From assembly GCA_002104985.1 (NCBI GenBank), contig MCGO01000136.1:39854-103853 (forward strand): a stretch of DNA of 64,000 nt, written 5' to 3'. The stretch is from Rhizoclosmatium globosum. Lineage: Eukaryota > Chytridiomycota > Chytridiomycetes > Chytridiales > Chytriomycetaceae. The notes below the pieces were generated by a model. The model was not told the origin of the DNA and did no database searches. It worked only from the letters and a program-made list of their open reading frames with translations. The translations under genes and the position numbers were made by a program. This document shows positions 20,584-29,749 of the stretch, piece after piece (position 1 is the stretch's first letter; every line of letters begins with the position of its first letter).

Positions 20584-22384
20584 ATGCCTCCAAACAAGAA
20601 AGCCAAACCAAACCAACCATCACCGGAAGCGAAGCAGCGAGTGGATCTATTCTCGCAAGGACTGACCAAGGAACAACGACGAGTTCTGGAGTTTGTTGAA
20701 GCCGGCAAGAACGTCTTCTTGACTGGCAAAGCAGGTATGTACGGCTCCCGCCATCGCTTCTTTGTGCACTCACTCGTTTTCGGAATCAGGAACTGGAAAG
20801 TCGCACACGCTGCGCCAAGTCATCAAATTGTGTCAGGCTAAATACCCGGAGCAGCATGCTGTTGCCGTAACTGCTTCCACAGGTCAGGAACTCGGTTTTA
20901 CCGCTGGAAGGGCCTATAGCGTTAACATCTTTCTCAGGTCTCGCGGCTCAGAACATTGGCGGTAGACTCACTCGTGGGCAGCGTTGAGACTGGCACAAGG
21001 TATGTTGCTTCCAGACATGCCAGGATAAACCAATAACTTTTCACAGAGAGCGTCGACGAACTATTCAACAAGTTGTTTCCTCCTGTTAAAGAGCGGCTGC
21101 GAAAGACGAAAGTGCTGATTATTGACGAAAGTACAACAGTTCTCGTCGTGTATTCCTCAACTAATCTCGGAGTCAGTCTCGATGCTTGATGGAGAATTCT
21201 TTGGAAAGCTGGACGGCGTATTGAAGAAGCTGGATCGTAACGCAGGCTCAAATACTCCGTTTGGCGGGATACAGGTTTCTTATGCCCTGCAGTGAATCGC
21301 ATCTAAAGCGGCATTCCTTAGATTGTTTTGTGTGGCGACTTTGCTCAGCTTCCTCCTGTCTCGACTGCTGGCCGTGTTGCACAGTTTGCGTTTGAAAGTC
21401 AGTCGTGGAAGGATGCAATAAAACGAGAATCGTGTATTGTTGTAAGTTATATCTGCATATTTTACTGAATGATTACTAATCCCGTTTCTTAAGCTCTCAG
21501 AGATTCATCGCCAGACTGACACTCGACTCATTTCCATTTTGAACGAACTTCGAAGCGGCATACTAACGCCCGCCACAAACAATATTCTATCAAATCAATA
21601 CTTCCCTCTTCAGATACCGTTTGGAATGAAGCCGGTTCAGCTGTGAGTTGAGAATAGTTTAAACAGCGATCCAACTGATCCTTCTTTTGACCAGATTTCC
21701 GACGCGCGAACAAGTTACGAGGTTTAACCAAGAGAATTTAGAACGGCTGGATGGCACGCAGTTTGGATTCGTTGCTGGAATCTCCGGATCTACTGTCGAG
21801 GACCGAGAAACGTTCGTCGAAAATGCAATGGCGCCGTTCATCTTGAACTTAAAGATTGGAGCGGAAGTGATGCTTCTCAAGAATTTGACAGAGGATCTTG
21901 TGAATGGGAGTCGGGGGCGTGTTGTTTCAGTCAACTTACCAGAAAAGGCTGTTACCGTGGACTTCTGCGTAAAACGAGAAACAACTACGGAAATGATTAG
22001 GAAGGAGCTCAAAGCGGAAACGTGGACGTATGTGAATCCCTCGACGAAGGCCGAAGTCAATTACGTTCAGGTGACTGCATTTGTGTTCCTTTTGGCTCTA
22101 ACTCTTTCGTTCCAGATACCGTTGATGCTTTCGTATTCAATGTACGTGTTCATATGATATTGCCGTATTTCGACTTACCTTGTTTCAGGACAATTCACAA
22201 GAGTCAGGGGCTAACAATCCCTTATCTGTGCGTCGATTTGCGGAATATTTTCGCTCCTGGTCAAGTTTATGTCGCTATCTCTCGAGCGGTCTCTCTGGAC
22301 TCGTTGCAAGTTCTTAACTTCAGTCGGACCAAGGTCACAGTCGATACGAGAGTCACGACGTTTATGAGAACGCTCTATATCTGA
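20584..22384 (+). CDS. PIF1-like SF1 DNA helicase, one frame break near its start
   Basis: Ten exons read as about 20584-20734, 20790-20882, 20938-20999, 21047-21130, 21177-21274, 21322-21441, 21494-21642, 21695-22070, 22116-22141 and 22189-22384 (~450 aa). Motifs in order: Walker A GKAGTGKS (across intron 1), Ia TASTGLAAQNIGG, HSWAALRLAQ, Walker B LIIDEISMLDG, III LCGDFAQLPPV, IV SEIHRQTD, then KIGAEVMLLKNL..LVNGSRGRV, and the PIF1 signature TIHKSQGLTI with YVAISRA. Between GG and HSW in exon 3 (20961-20967) the frame shifts by one base, so the gene as written is broken. Unwinds DNA 5'-3' in known relatives. Same orientation as the recombinase, 1.4 kb downstream; possibly its partner. No Helitron Rep domain is present. 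Confidence 0.82.
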
Positions 22385-23422
22385 AACAATAAATTCTGTT
22401 TCACCTGTTTCATAAAGGATTGTTTTTTGGGTGCACGTCTTCTCATTTTTCTATTTGCGAAACAGTGAGTGATCACCCCTCCCACCGCCCTCGTCTCTGC
22501 CGCCTCTCCCACCACCTCTCCATCCATCCTACCCCTCTCGAACTGCGTCTTGAGTCTAGTACGTTAGCTGGAACCGGTGCTCTCTGGCTGCCAGAGCATG
22601 CAGCCTCAGTCTGCTGTGACTCACTACCCACCGCCCCACTCTACCCTCAGCCGTCCTCTCCACCGGTTGGATTGTGATCGCCACCGCTTCTTCCATCACT
22701 TTCTGTATTGCGATGGTGGTTATATGTTGTTGCTCGTGTGCTGTGTGTTGGGTGGTGGGTCTGAGTCGCAAGACTCGGCCCACACAATTTTTTTTCTTTG
22801 AGACTCTTGAGCACAAAAAATAGACCGTTGGACTATATGGGACTGATTTTCAAAGCAAATACTTAGATCAGTACGATGAACAAGAGTCCTTCTTGTCCAC
22901 AATGATACTATGAGCGCTACCTCAACGTAGAGTTATTAGGATCATATACGTTTACTGCATTAGCTGTATGGGCCTCTCTCACCGGGTTTTGGACAAACTA
23001 TTAAATACTTTGCACCGATGAAATCATACCTTGCTTCCCTGGATTTCCATAAATATAGAGCTGGAACCAGTGCATTCAATACTCATACCACAAGATATAC
23101 AGTTGTGGATAATCGAACTTCTTTCAGACACTAATTTTTGTGTGAAAGGATACTTTGGTACACAATATAAACCAAATATTAGCCACAACCTTCAATATTC
23201 CGTCATAGTATAAACATGAAGAAGGACTATGATACATTAGATTCCTTGCGTTATTAAAGTGGGATGAGCCAATATAGTCCCCTACCTTTTTCTAAGCACT
23301 TTTGGTAAAGACGTTGCTATGAACCTTGACGCTCTATCATTACTTAATCTCTTTTCTTATCCGTTTTAATGAATCAATTTTTTTTATTGAGGTTTTGGGC
23401 TGAAAACAGAAAATCTTATTGA
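22385..23422. other. Long intergenic stretch, no gene seen
   Basis: A C-rich segment (22470-22680) is followed by AT-rich DNA. A small dyad GAGTC-gcaa-GACTC occurs near 22762. No coding resemblance in any frame. The right border of the putative mobile unit could lie here. Confidence 0.4.
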
Positions 23423-24397
23423 ATGGCTGACCGTTGTCGTTGCCTTTGCGACAATGGCTGTCCCGCGACCAGCTGTCCTGCTGCATCGAATCAAGACGGG
23501 ATTGTGCTCTGTATGACATTCTGTCCAAGCTCTTGTACAAACCCGATTTCAGGTCCGATCCAATTAGCCGTCACTACTTCCCCCAATTGCATGTGCTCCT
23601 GTTCTGATGGCTGCCCAGCAAGAACCTGTGGACTTGCAAATGGTCTTTGCTTCTCCTTCTGCCCGACATCCTGCGCTGCATTACCATCAAGCAAACCAGT
23701 TCCGTCTCACATTCCAACCGAGCAATCACCCATCCCGTCCGGTTTCGGGTTCCCCTGCCAATGCTCCCAACTCGAACCAGGATGTACCTTGGTTCCACTC
23801 ATCCAAAGCACCTCAAATTGTCCAGCCGCATGCAGTAACGTTTGTCGTCCTTCTTCAAACACTCAATTCCCAGGAGTCCCAGTCGCAGAACTTCCACTTT
23901 CCCCAGGCATTATCGAAGCCATCGTCGCTGGAGTGATTGTCTTGATAATCATTGGCGTCACATGTTTCATCTCTGTGCGTCGTGGCTATTTGTTCAAGTC
24001 CAAGAGCACAAACGAGGTTTCACCCGCCACCCAAGTTGCCCCAACAACCATCGATTCCGCAGGAACAGAGCTGCTTCCTCAAGGATGGGAGGCAAAGAAA
24101 ACCGACGACGGTCGTGTCTATTTTGTTAACCATAACACCAGCACCACCACCTGGAATGATCCAAGAACTGGGGCGCCATCCGATGGAAACGTTGTGGAAG
24201 AGAGAGTCGCTTCTGACGGTCGTACGTATTACGTTAACCATGCCACTCAAGCGACTACTTGGACCGACCCTCGTGTTGGTACCATCTCCACTGATACTTC
24301 TTCCCAAGCCCCACCAAACGATCTACCAGAGACAAGCTCTCCACGTCGGTATGTTTCAAACTTGCCAACGTATCAAGTTGGTTCTTCGCAGGCATAA
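23423..24397 (+). CDS. Cys-rich ectodomain - transmembrane - WW domain protein
   Basis: ORF of 324 aa with an in-frame stop directly upstream of the ATG. Residues 1-160 are cysteine-rich with repeated C-x-C..GCPA..FCPSSC modules ([38 protein letters not shown]). A single membrane segment follows at ~164-186 ([20 protein letters not shown]), then basic residues SVRRGY. The C-terminal half has a canonical WW domain ([24 protein letters not shown]) and a second lacking its first Trp ([21 protein letters not shown]). No signal peptide is visible, so either a 5' exon is missed or the TM acts as a reverse signal anchor. The layout suggests a surface receptor or adhesin with a cytoplasmic proline-motif reader; this is inference. 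Confidence 0.75.
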   Translation: MADRCRCLCDNGCPATSCPAASNQDGIVLCMTFCPSSCTNPISGPIQLAVTTSPNCMCSCSDGCPARTCGLANGLCFSFCPTSCAALPSSKPVPSHIPTEQSPIPSGFGFPCQCSQLEPGCTLVPLIQSTSNCPAACSNVCRPSSNTQFPGVPVAELPLSPGIIEAIVAGVIVLIIIGVTCFISVRRGYLFKSKSTNEVSPATQVAPTTIDSAGTELLPQGWEAKKTDDGRVYFVNHNTSTTTWNDPRTGAPSDGNVVEERVASDGRTYYVNHATQATTWTDPRVGTISTDTSSQAPPNDLPETSSPRRYVSNLPTYQVGSSQA

Positions 24398-25010
24398 AGG
24401 AAAGTGTTTAATTTTGATTGATCTACATGAACCTGCTTATCATAGAGAGGAAAATGTAATGAAGGAGTCTTAGCTTCGATATTTTAATTTTGGTTAAACG
24501 AAAGAGAATTTATTCAAGGCGCAGCAAGAGTTCATTTCGTAAACCACATTAATCAAATACTCTGAAACAGCCCGCATACAATCCTGCAGAACTCAGATCT
24601 TTATCAAAGTTATTTTCGATAGGCGGGCATGACTTTATAACAGATTAGACATAAGACAACGGCCACACCAAGAAAGGCCTATGATGCAAATATAAAAGCT
24701 TGATTTGAAATCAGGCAGATTGATTCTAGTTGACTTTAAATTAGCTGTAAAAAGCGAGGTTCTACTCTTGAATTACAGTGCAACACCAACCAACTTGCTT
24801 TGGAGTCTGAAGCTTGACTGTTTTGTCTAGCAGAGCAGTCATACTTTGAAATATCCACCAATGCAGGATATCAACAAATTTTAAATCTTGTATACCTGCC
24901 ATTCAAACTCAAATACGATAATTAATAATTAGTCAGGGGGGTTTATTACAAAAAAACAAACAAAAGAAACGAACAAAAAAAAGGCACTATTCACATAAAA
25001 TTCAAAAAAG
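24398..25010. other. Convergent intergenic region, no gene seen
   Basis: Lies between the 3' ends of the WW-domain gene and the following minus-strand gene. AT-rich with A-tracts near 24950-25000 that may serve 3'-end formation. No ORF or repeat that I can support. Confidence 0.45.
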
Positions 25011-25772
25011 TTACACCTCCAACATCATCATCATCAAGTCCCCATCCTCATCATTATCAACTGTACTCTCCCACGGCCAAACATCATCTTCATCATCATC
25101 CTCATCAGTATCTTCATCCATCTCATCATGCAACCCATTCAACACAGCCTCCACAAACATATTCTTGGCTTCAACCCAATCCCTTCCCATCTCCCCAACC
25201 TCACACAGATCCTCCTTCCCATCTCCAATAGCCGGCGTGCTATAAACACACGTAACCTCCGAATTCGTAACCCCCGCGAAATCAAGCAACTCCTTGAACC
25301 TATCGTATCTGAACACGGGTTTGCTTGCACACCCGGTTGCAGGATACACCCATGAAGAAATGGAGAGATTGATTTCGTGGTGATTGTGGGTGTTGTGTGT
25401 GAAGGACGGGGTTGTGGATGTGTAGGAAGGTGAGAAGAGAGTTGTTGGAGACGAGGAGATTGATGCGTGGAGAGGAGAGGATGGTTCAAATGAGATTGAG
25501 GTTGGTGAAGTTGAGAACAGTGTTGGTGAACGAGAGGTGTGTATTGGTGATGGCGCGTCTGATAAGGTCATGGTGCTGGACGCATCGCCAGCTTCAGCTT
25601 CGAGAAACTCGTGAAACACAGGGTCCACGACGCTTTCAGTCATTCCTTGGTCAACAAGGTACGCGTAAAAGAGTTCGAGGACGATTTCGGGAGTGCAGAG
25701 GTACGCGTAAGCTTCCATGTATGGTTCGAGTTGAGCGAGCAGAATAGAGTCGGATAAGATTTCGTCATGCAT
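25011..25772 (-). CDS. Hypothetical protein, Ser/Thr-rich with acidic C-terminus
   Basis: Single ORF of 253 aa, not recognised. Residues 1-55 are predicted helical (LAQLEPYMEAYAYLCTPEIV), 60-130 are a low-complexity Ser/Thr/Pro linker, 140-210 look folded (SSWVYPATGCASKPVFRYDRF), and the tail is a long Asp/Glu run ending in a Met stretch. The acidic tail and disordered linker would suit a nuclear or regulatory protein, but nothing identifies it. The opposite-strand ORFs here mirror its low-complexity region. Confidence 0.55.
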   Translation of the reverse strand: MHDEILSDSILLAQLEPYMEAYAYLCTPEIVLELFYAYLVDQGMTESVVDPVFHEFLEAEAGDASSTMTLSDAPSPIHTSRSPTLFSTSPTSISFEPSSPLHASISSSPTTLFSPSYTSTTPSFTHNTHNHHEINLSISSWVYPATGCASKPVFRYDRFKELLDFAGVTNSEVTCVYSTPAIGDGKEDLCEVGEMGRDWVEAKNMFVEAVLNGLHDEMDEDTDEDDDEDDVWPWESTVDNDEDGDLMMMMLEV

Positions 25773-25911
25773 TTGTTGTACTGTAATTGTTCCTGTATTG
25801 GTTGGTTAGTTGGAAATGTGAGTTGATTGAATAAAAGGTTTGCATTGTAGGCTTAGGCCAGGCTCAGCCAAGAGGGTACGAATATTTCGCTCGTTCCTCA
25901 CTCATTAAGTA

Positions 25912-26784
25912 TTATTCTCTCGCTTCGCTCGCTCGCTCGCCGTATTCTCTCAAACACTCACCATCCAACCAAAAGACTGAATCTGGTGGGACATGAAACG
26001 ACTCCACCTCCACCTCCAAATCCGCCAACTCCAACAAATCGGAAGACTTCAAAGAAGACAGATACAAATCAAATGGCACACCAAAGTTGGAAGGATCCGC
26101 CATGTACTCCTTCAACAAATCCAAAACAACTGGGCCAACTGCTCTGGCATCCAAGAACGGAAACACTGCCGAAACAGGCATATTCAAATTCGGACGAGTA
26201 TTCAATTTAACGCCAAGCAGAGAATCAAGAAGCGCCAGGTAGAGATCGCCCGAATAGTCCTCCGAACAAGACAAGTTCAACGAACGCAAGACCCAGATTG
26301 TCGGATCTTTAAAGACCAAATCAAAGACGCGTTGTTTGTGATTCGCAAAGAAGTCGATTGCGGCGGCGGCGAGTTTCTCAGTTGCGACTGGTTGTGGCTC
26401 AGTTGCCGAGTTTTGTTTTGAGAGAATTGCGGCGGCGCGGAGGACGAGTGCGAGTGGATTGTGATTGGTTGAATTTGAGAGTGGTTCGTGTTCGTGTTCG
26501 AGAGAGAGGAGCTTTCGGGCGGCGTTGACGAGTGCGTGTGCGTTGTCTTCGAAGGAGTCCGAGGGAGCAAGAGAGTCACCGTTGCGATCGAGTTGGGTGG
26601 ATACTTGGGTAGTAGGAGCACTGCTAGGAGTACCACTAGGACCACTAGAAGCAGAACCACTCGAAAGATCGAAGGGATCCTGCTTCGACGCCCAATTGGC
26701 CAATGTCTCAACCGCGGCGTCTACGATTGAGTGGCCAACAATAAACTCAGAAAAGGCGATTCGCGATGATGCTGAAACCTGCAT
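25912..26784 (-). CDS. Hypothetical helical protein
   Basis: About 290 aa if translation starts at 26784 (MQVSASSRIAFSEF); an in-frame ATG at 26895 is possible but its leader is low quality. Not recognised. It has helical segments (HALVNAARKLLSLEH, LAAAAIDFFANHKQRVFDLVF, GPVVLDLLKEYM) separated by a Ser/Gly/Pro linker at ~45-70, and ends in a charged stretch ERASEARE encoded by a CTCGCT-type repeat. No catalytic motif or membrane segment. Soluble protein of unknown role. Confidence 0.55.
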   Translation of the reverse strand: MQVSASSRIAFSEFIVGHSIVDAAVETLANWASKQDPFDLSSGSASSGPSGTPSSAPTTQVSTQLDRNGDSLAPSDSFEDNAHALVNAARKLLSLEHEHEPLSNSTNHNPLALVLRAAAILSKQNSATEPQPVATEKLAAAAIDFFANHKQRVFDLVFKDPTIWVLRSLNLSCSEDYSGDLYLALLDSLLGVKLNTRPNLNMPVSAVFPFLDARAVGPVVLDLLKEYMADPSNFGVPFDLYLSSLKSSDLLELADLEVEVESFHVPPDSVFWLDGECLREYGERASEARE

Positions 26785-27102
26785 TTTAAAACTGTCAATT
26801 GATTCAGTGTGATTCACAACTTGTTTTGTTGGTTGGTTGGTGGGCGCGCCACCCGGAAGTCGTGCCTCCTTTTCAGTCTCCCACCAAAGCAACAAAGAAC
26901 AAATAATTCAGACTCGGAGAACCCTAAACTTAGTAAAACTAATTAAATATATGGATTTATGATGCCACATTAATTCAATTGATTGTATTTATTATAACCC
27001 ACGTCACTCGACTGCACACAATTGTATTTGACCCACGTTGCACGCAAAAAAGACTACCTCCCTTTTCTCTCTCTGATAATTACTACCAATTAGTGCAGAA
27101 AA
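26785..27102. other. Divergent intergenic region
   Basis: About 318 bases between two divergent genes, presumably holding both promoters. The first part is the possible extended 5' end of the minus-strand gene. No recognised site. Confidence 0.4.
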
Positions 27103-28050
27103 ATGAATTCCATATATCGTGCAGTCCGTCAGTCCGCTCATTCCACTCAACTAAAGCTGCGTCAACAACTGTCCACCACCTTCTCCAAATCCAACAACAC
27201 GCCATGGATCCCTCCTTCACTCACGCAGTCACTCACACAGTCAATCAGCCAATCATCGATTCGGATCCAACAACGAATCGCTCCGTTGAAGAATTACAAA
27301 TCATGGACGGCTCAGGCACAGTCATTGGCGGCCAAACACCCGCTCCATCAACGAATTAATGAAGTACTCGCACGGACAAAAGAAGATGTTGGTGGGCGAT
27401 CAACTTGGAAGGCTGCAGATCAGATCCTATCCAATGCAACGGGTTCAAGTCCAACTGTACTGTCGTCTATTCCACCATCTGTCTTGGAATCATTAACCAC
27501 TGCCAGAAACACTGTGAACAATCAAATTCAATGTCTTTCTTCATCAGCCTCTAATTCCATCGACTCATTTAAGAACTCAACAACATCAACCCTCAAAACC
27601 CTTCCAACGTCACTCTCAACAGCCACAAAAGAATCGCTCGAATACGGAAATAACATTGTATCCTCTCGCGCTAAATCCCTCTACTCCACCCTCCACAAAA
27701 CAACATCATCGTCCATTGATTCCATTCACAAATCCATCACACCTCCACTCCAATCCCTCTCATCAAGCCTTAATACAATCGCCTCGACGATAAATCTCAA
27801 TACAGCCACTCAAGTATTGAAACCACACATCAAAGTGGCATCAACCAGTCTATCGAATTCCATTCCCTCAAAATACGCTCAATCTGCGAAAACGTATTTC
27901 CAATCAGTTTATACGAGAGGTGGGGAGCGGTATCGCAAACTGTTAAGATACTGGTACATTACGAAAGTAGTTGTTGTGACTTCTGTGGTGGGAATGTGTG
28001 GGTATACTCTATACAACTTTGTTTTCAAGGTTATCACGTTTTTCCAATAA
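27103..28050 (+). CDS. Hypothetical Ser/Thr-rich membrane protein, possibly mitochondrial
   Basis: Single exon of 315 aa, not recognised. The N-terminus (MNSIYRAVRQSAHSTQLKLR) is basic, lacks acidic residues and could be a mitochondrial presequence. A long Ser/Thr-rich helical middle carries loose repeats of the type SLSTATKESLEYG and SSSIDSIHKSITPPL. The only membrane segment is C-terminal (YITKVVVVTSVVGMCGYTLYN), followed by a short tail. Topology fits a protein anchored by its C-terminus. Targeting is inferred only. Confidence 0.6.
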   Translation: MNSIYRAVRQSAHSTQLKLRQQLSTTFSKSNNTPWIPPSLTQSLTQSISQSSIRIQQRIAPLKNYKSWTAQAQSLAAKHPLHQRINEVLARTKEDVGGRSTWKAADQILSNATGSSPTVLSSIPPSVLESLTTARNTVNNQIQCLSSSASNSIDSFKNSTTSTLKTLPTSLSTATKESLEYGNNIVSSRAKSLYSTLHKTTSSSIDSIHKSITPPLQSLSSSLNTIASTINLNTATQVLKPHIKVASTSLSNSIPSKYAQSAKTYFQSVYTRGGERYRKLLRYWYITKVVVVTSVVGMCGYTLYNFVFKVITFFQ

Positions 28051-28154
28051 ACCGACTCAAGGGATTTTAGGAAATCGTCTCAGAAGTTCTTTGTTTTATC
28101 CAATTCTATTTATTTGCTTTCAACAAAAAAAACCTTCCAACAAAGAAAGCATCG

Positions 28155-28702
28155 ATGGGCCTATTGACGATCCTCGTGTCTTTCCTCATCTATGGCGGAA
28201 TTGGAGCTGTTGGATTCCGGATGATCCCGCCAAGTGAAGACCAGCTGTGAGTCTCATTGAAGTTTGGTGGATTGTTGAAATATTCTGGCTGACTCTCGTT
28301 TACGCCCTCTTCAGCATCTTCCGAACTGCCTTATCGCTTACTTTTGTTTGCACCTGGATGATGTGAGTTTTGCAGCGATTGAAACCAGAGAAAGGTGAAA
28401 GCGATGGCGAGAACTCTAAACCAGCACTGATTCAAAATCTGGTGTATCAAACAACCTATTACTGGCGTATAAAGTCGAAGCAGAAGAGATATAGAGGGAT
28501 ATAGAGGGATGTGTGCGATGAAGAGACAACAACACAAACCTCCAAAAAAGAACCGCCGCCTTACGCAACAGTATCGCGAACATCTTTCTAACAGCGCTTA
28601 TACAGGTGGGCTATCACATATTTGGCGCAATTGAACCCCCTCGTGTACCCAGAGAGGGCATGGACTGTTCATCATGCTACACCAACACCTGGAGGTCATT
28701 AA
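28155..28702 (+). CDS. VMA9: V-type ATPase subunit e (Vo sector)
   Basis: Three short exons, too small to stand out as ORFs: 28155-28246, 28315-28362, 28606-28702, coding for 78 aa. Exon 1 encodes a membrane helix (MGLLTILVSFLIYGGIGAVG) and MIPPSEDQ; exons 2-3 join as RTALSLTFVCTWM|MWAITYLAQLNPLVYPER. The second helix followed by LAQLNPL is the signature of subunit e of the vacuolar proton pump, and the length matches the family (about 70-80 aa). Junction phases all agree. The second intron (243 nt) is long for this region. In the known complex this subunit sits in the membrane sector and is needed for assembly. Confidence 0.88.
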
Positions 28703-29018
28703 TACTCACACGAATTCCCAATTTTTCCTTTTAATTATCAGCATTTTACGAGAAGAGGAAGCGGGCGGGAGAAAGCTTGGATTCAAATAAACTTTGTGCA
28801 ATACTCTTCAACAGTTATTGGACGGAAGTGCATATTGCATGTAAAAACTATGGCTACGTCAGAATTACTGTTATTTAAACGCAGATATCTGTGTTGCTTA
28901 TAATTATACTTTATTCTTTGGCCTGTAACACCAAACTTGAAGGAACCCATCATCAATCTTTCTCACCTATGAAATTCAACGAATGTAAAATGATTCCGCT
29001 TCCCTGTCACAAAGTGCA
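28703..29018. other. Convergent intergenic region
   Basis: Spacer between V-ATPase e and mitochondrial uL11 3' ends. AT-rich, no ORF or repeat of note. Confidence 0.4.
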
Positions 29019-29573
29019 TCAAGCAGCAGCAACATCCTCCCCTCGCACAACATTAATTCCCATTCCCCGTGCCTGATTCAACACCCTCGAACACATTGCT
29101 TCATGCGTAGTATCCTCACACCCAGGATCCTGCATCTTAATCGCCGCAATCTCATAAATATGTTTGATCGTCAGTTCCCCAATCGTAGTATGACTAGGCC
29201 TGCTGGTCCCCTTCTCCTGCCCGACAGCCTGCAAGAGCATCCAAGCCGTTGGAGGAGTCTTTGTGATGAAGGAGAAGGTACGATCGGGACGGACGGTGAG
29301 GATGACACGCATGGGGATGCCTTGGGTGTATTGCTTTGTCCTGTCGTTGAACTGTTTGCAAAAGTCCATTGTTTTTACACCACGTTGACCGAGGGCTGGT
29401 CCGACTGGTGGTGAAGGGGATGCTTTACCTGTTTGGGAAGAGTGGTGGGTTAGTCCTGGGTTAGAGTAGGCTCGAAGGGGTCCTCTGCGGTTTAAATGGT
29501 TTGAATGCTCACCAGCTGGTACTAAAAGGCGGACGATTGATGTTGTGGCCTGGGCTCCCTTCTTTGCTGACAT
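29019..29573 (-). CDS. Mitochondrial large-subunit ribosomal protein uL11m
   Basis: Two exons, 29573-29513 and 29428-29019 (156 aa). The start is MSAKKGAQATTSIVRLLVPAG; the splice joins VPAG to KASPSPPVGPALGQRGV, the near-invariant L11 segment. The C-terminal half has the RNA-binding domain with TVRPDRTFSFITKTPPTAWML, IKHIYEIAAIKMQDP and a GMGINVV ending typical of L11. Bacterial-type sequence indicates the mitochondrial rather than cytosolic protein. It shares a 176-nt divergent promoter region with the SNF2 gene. Confidence 0.93.
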   Translation of the reverse strand: MSAKKGAQATTSIVRLLVPAGEHSNHLNRRGPLRAYSNPGLTHHSSQTGKASPSPPVGPALGQRGVKTMDFCKQFNDRTKQYTQGIPMRVILTVRPDRTFSFITKTPPTAWMLLQAVGQEKGTSRPSHTTIGELTIKHIYEIAAIKMQDPGCEDTTHEAMCSRVLNQARGMGINVVRGEDVAAA

Positions 29574-29749
29574 CTTTGTTTGTGTTTGGTTTGAGAAAAA
29601 AGGAAGAAAGAGAGAACAAATGGAGAATACTCTGAAATGTAGAATCGAATCCAATTTACTCTTACATGAATTCCTCTTTTCCTTTATTCCACCTTTTAAT
29701 GATGATACGGTTTCTCTTTTCTTTTTTCCTTCATTTAGTGACAAATCCA

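Noticed and set aside
20584..22384. Helitron interpretation of the PIF1-like gene
   Set aside because: No Rep/HUH domain, no HUH motif and no Helitron-type end was found; the protein is a stand-alone helicase.
25128..26421. Plus-strand ORFs at 25128-25747 and 25986-26421
   Set aside because: Shadows of the two minus-strand genes; rich in Arg/Gln/Pro from reversed low-complexity codons.
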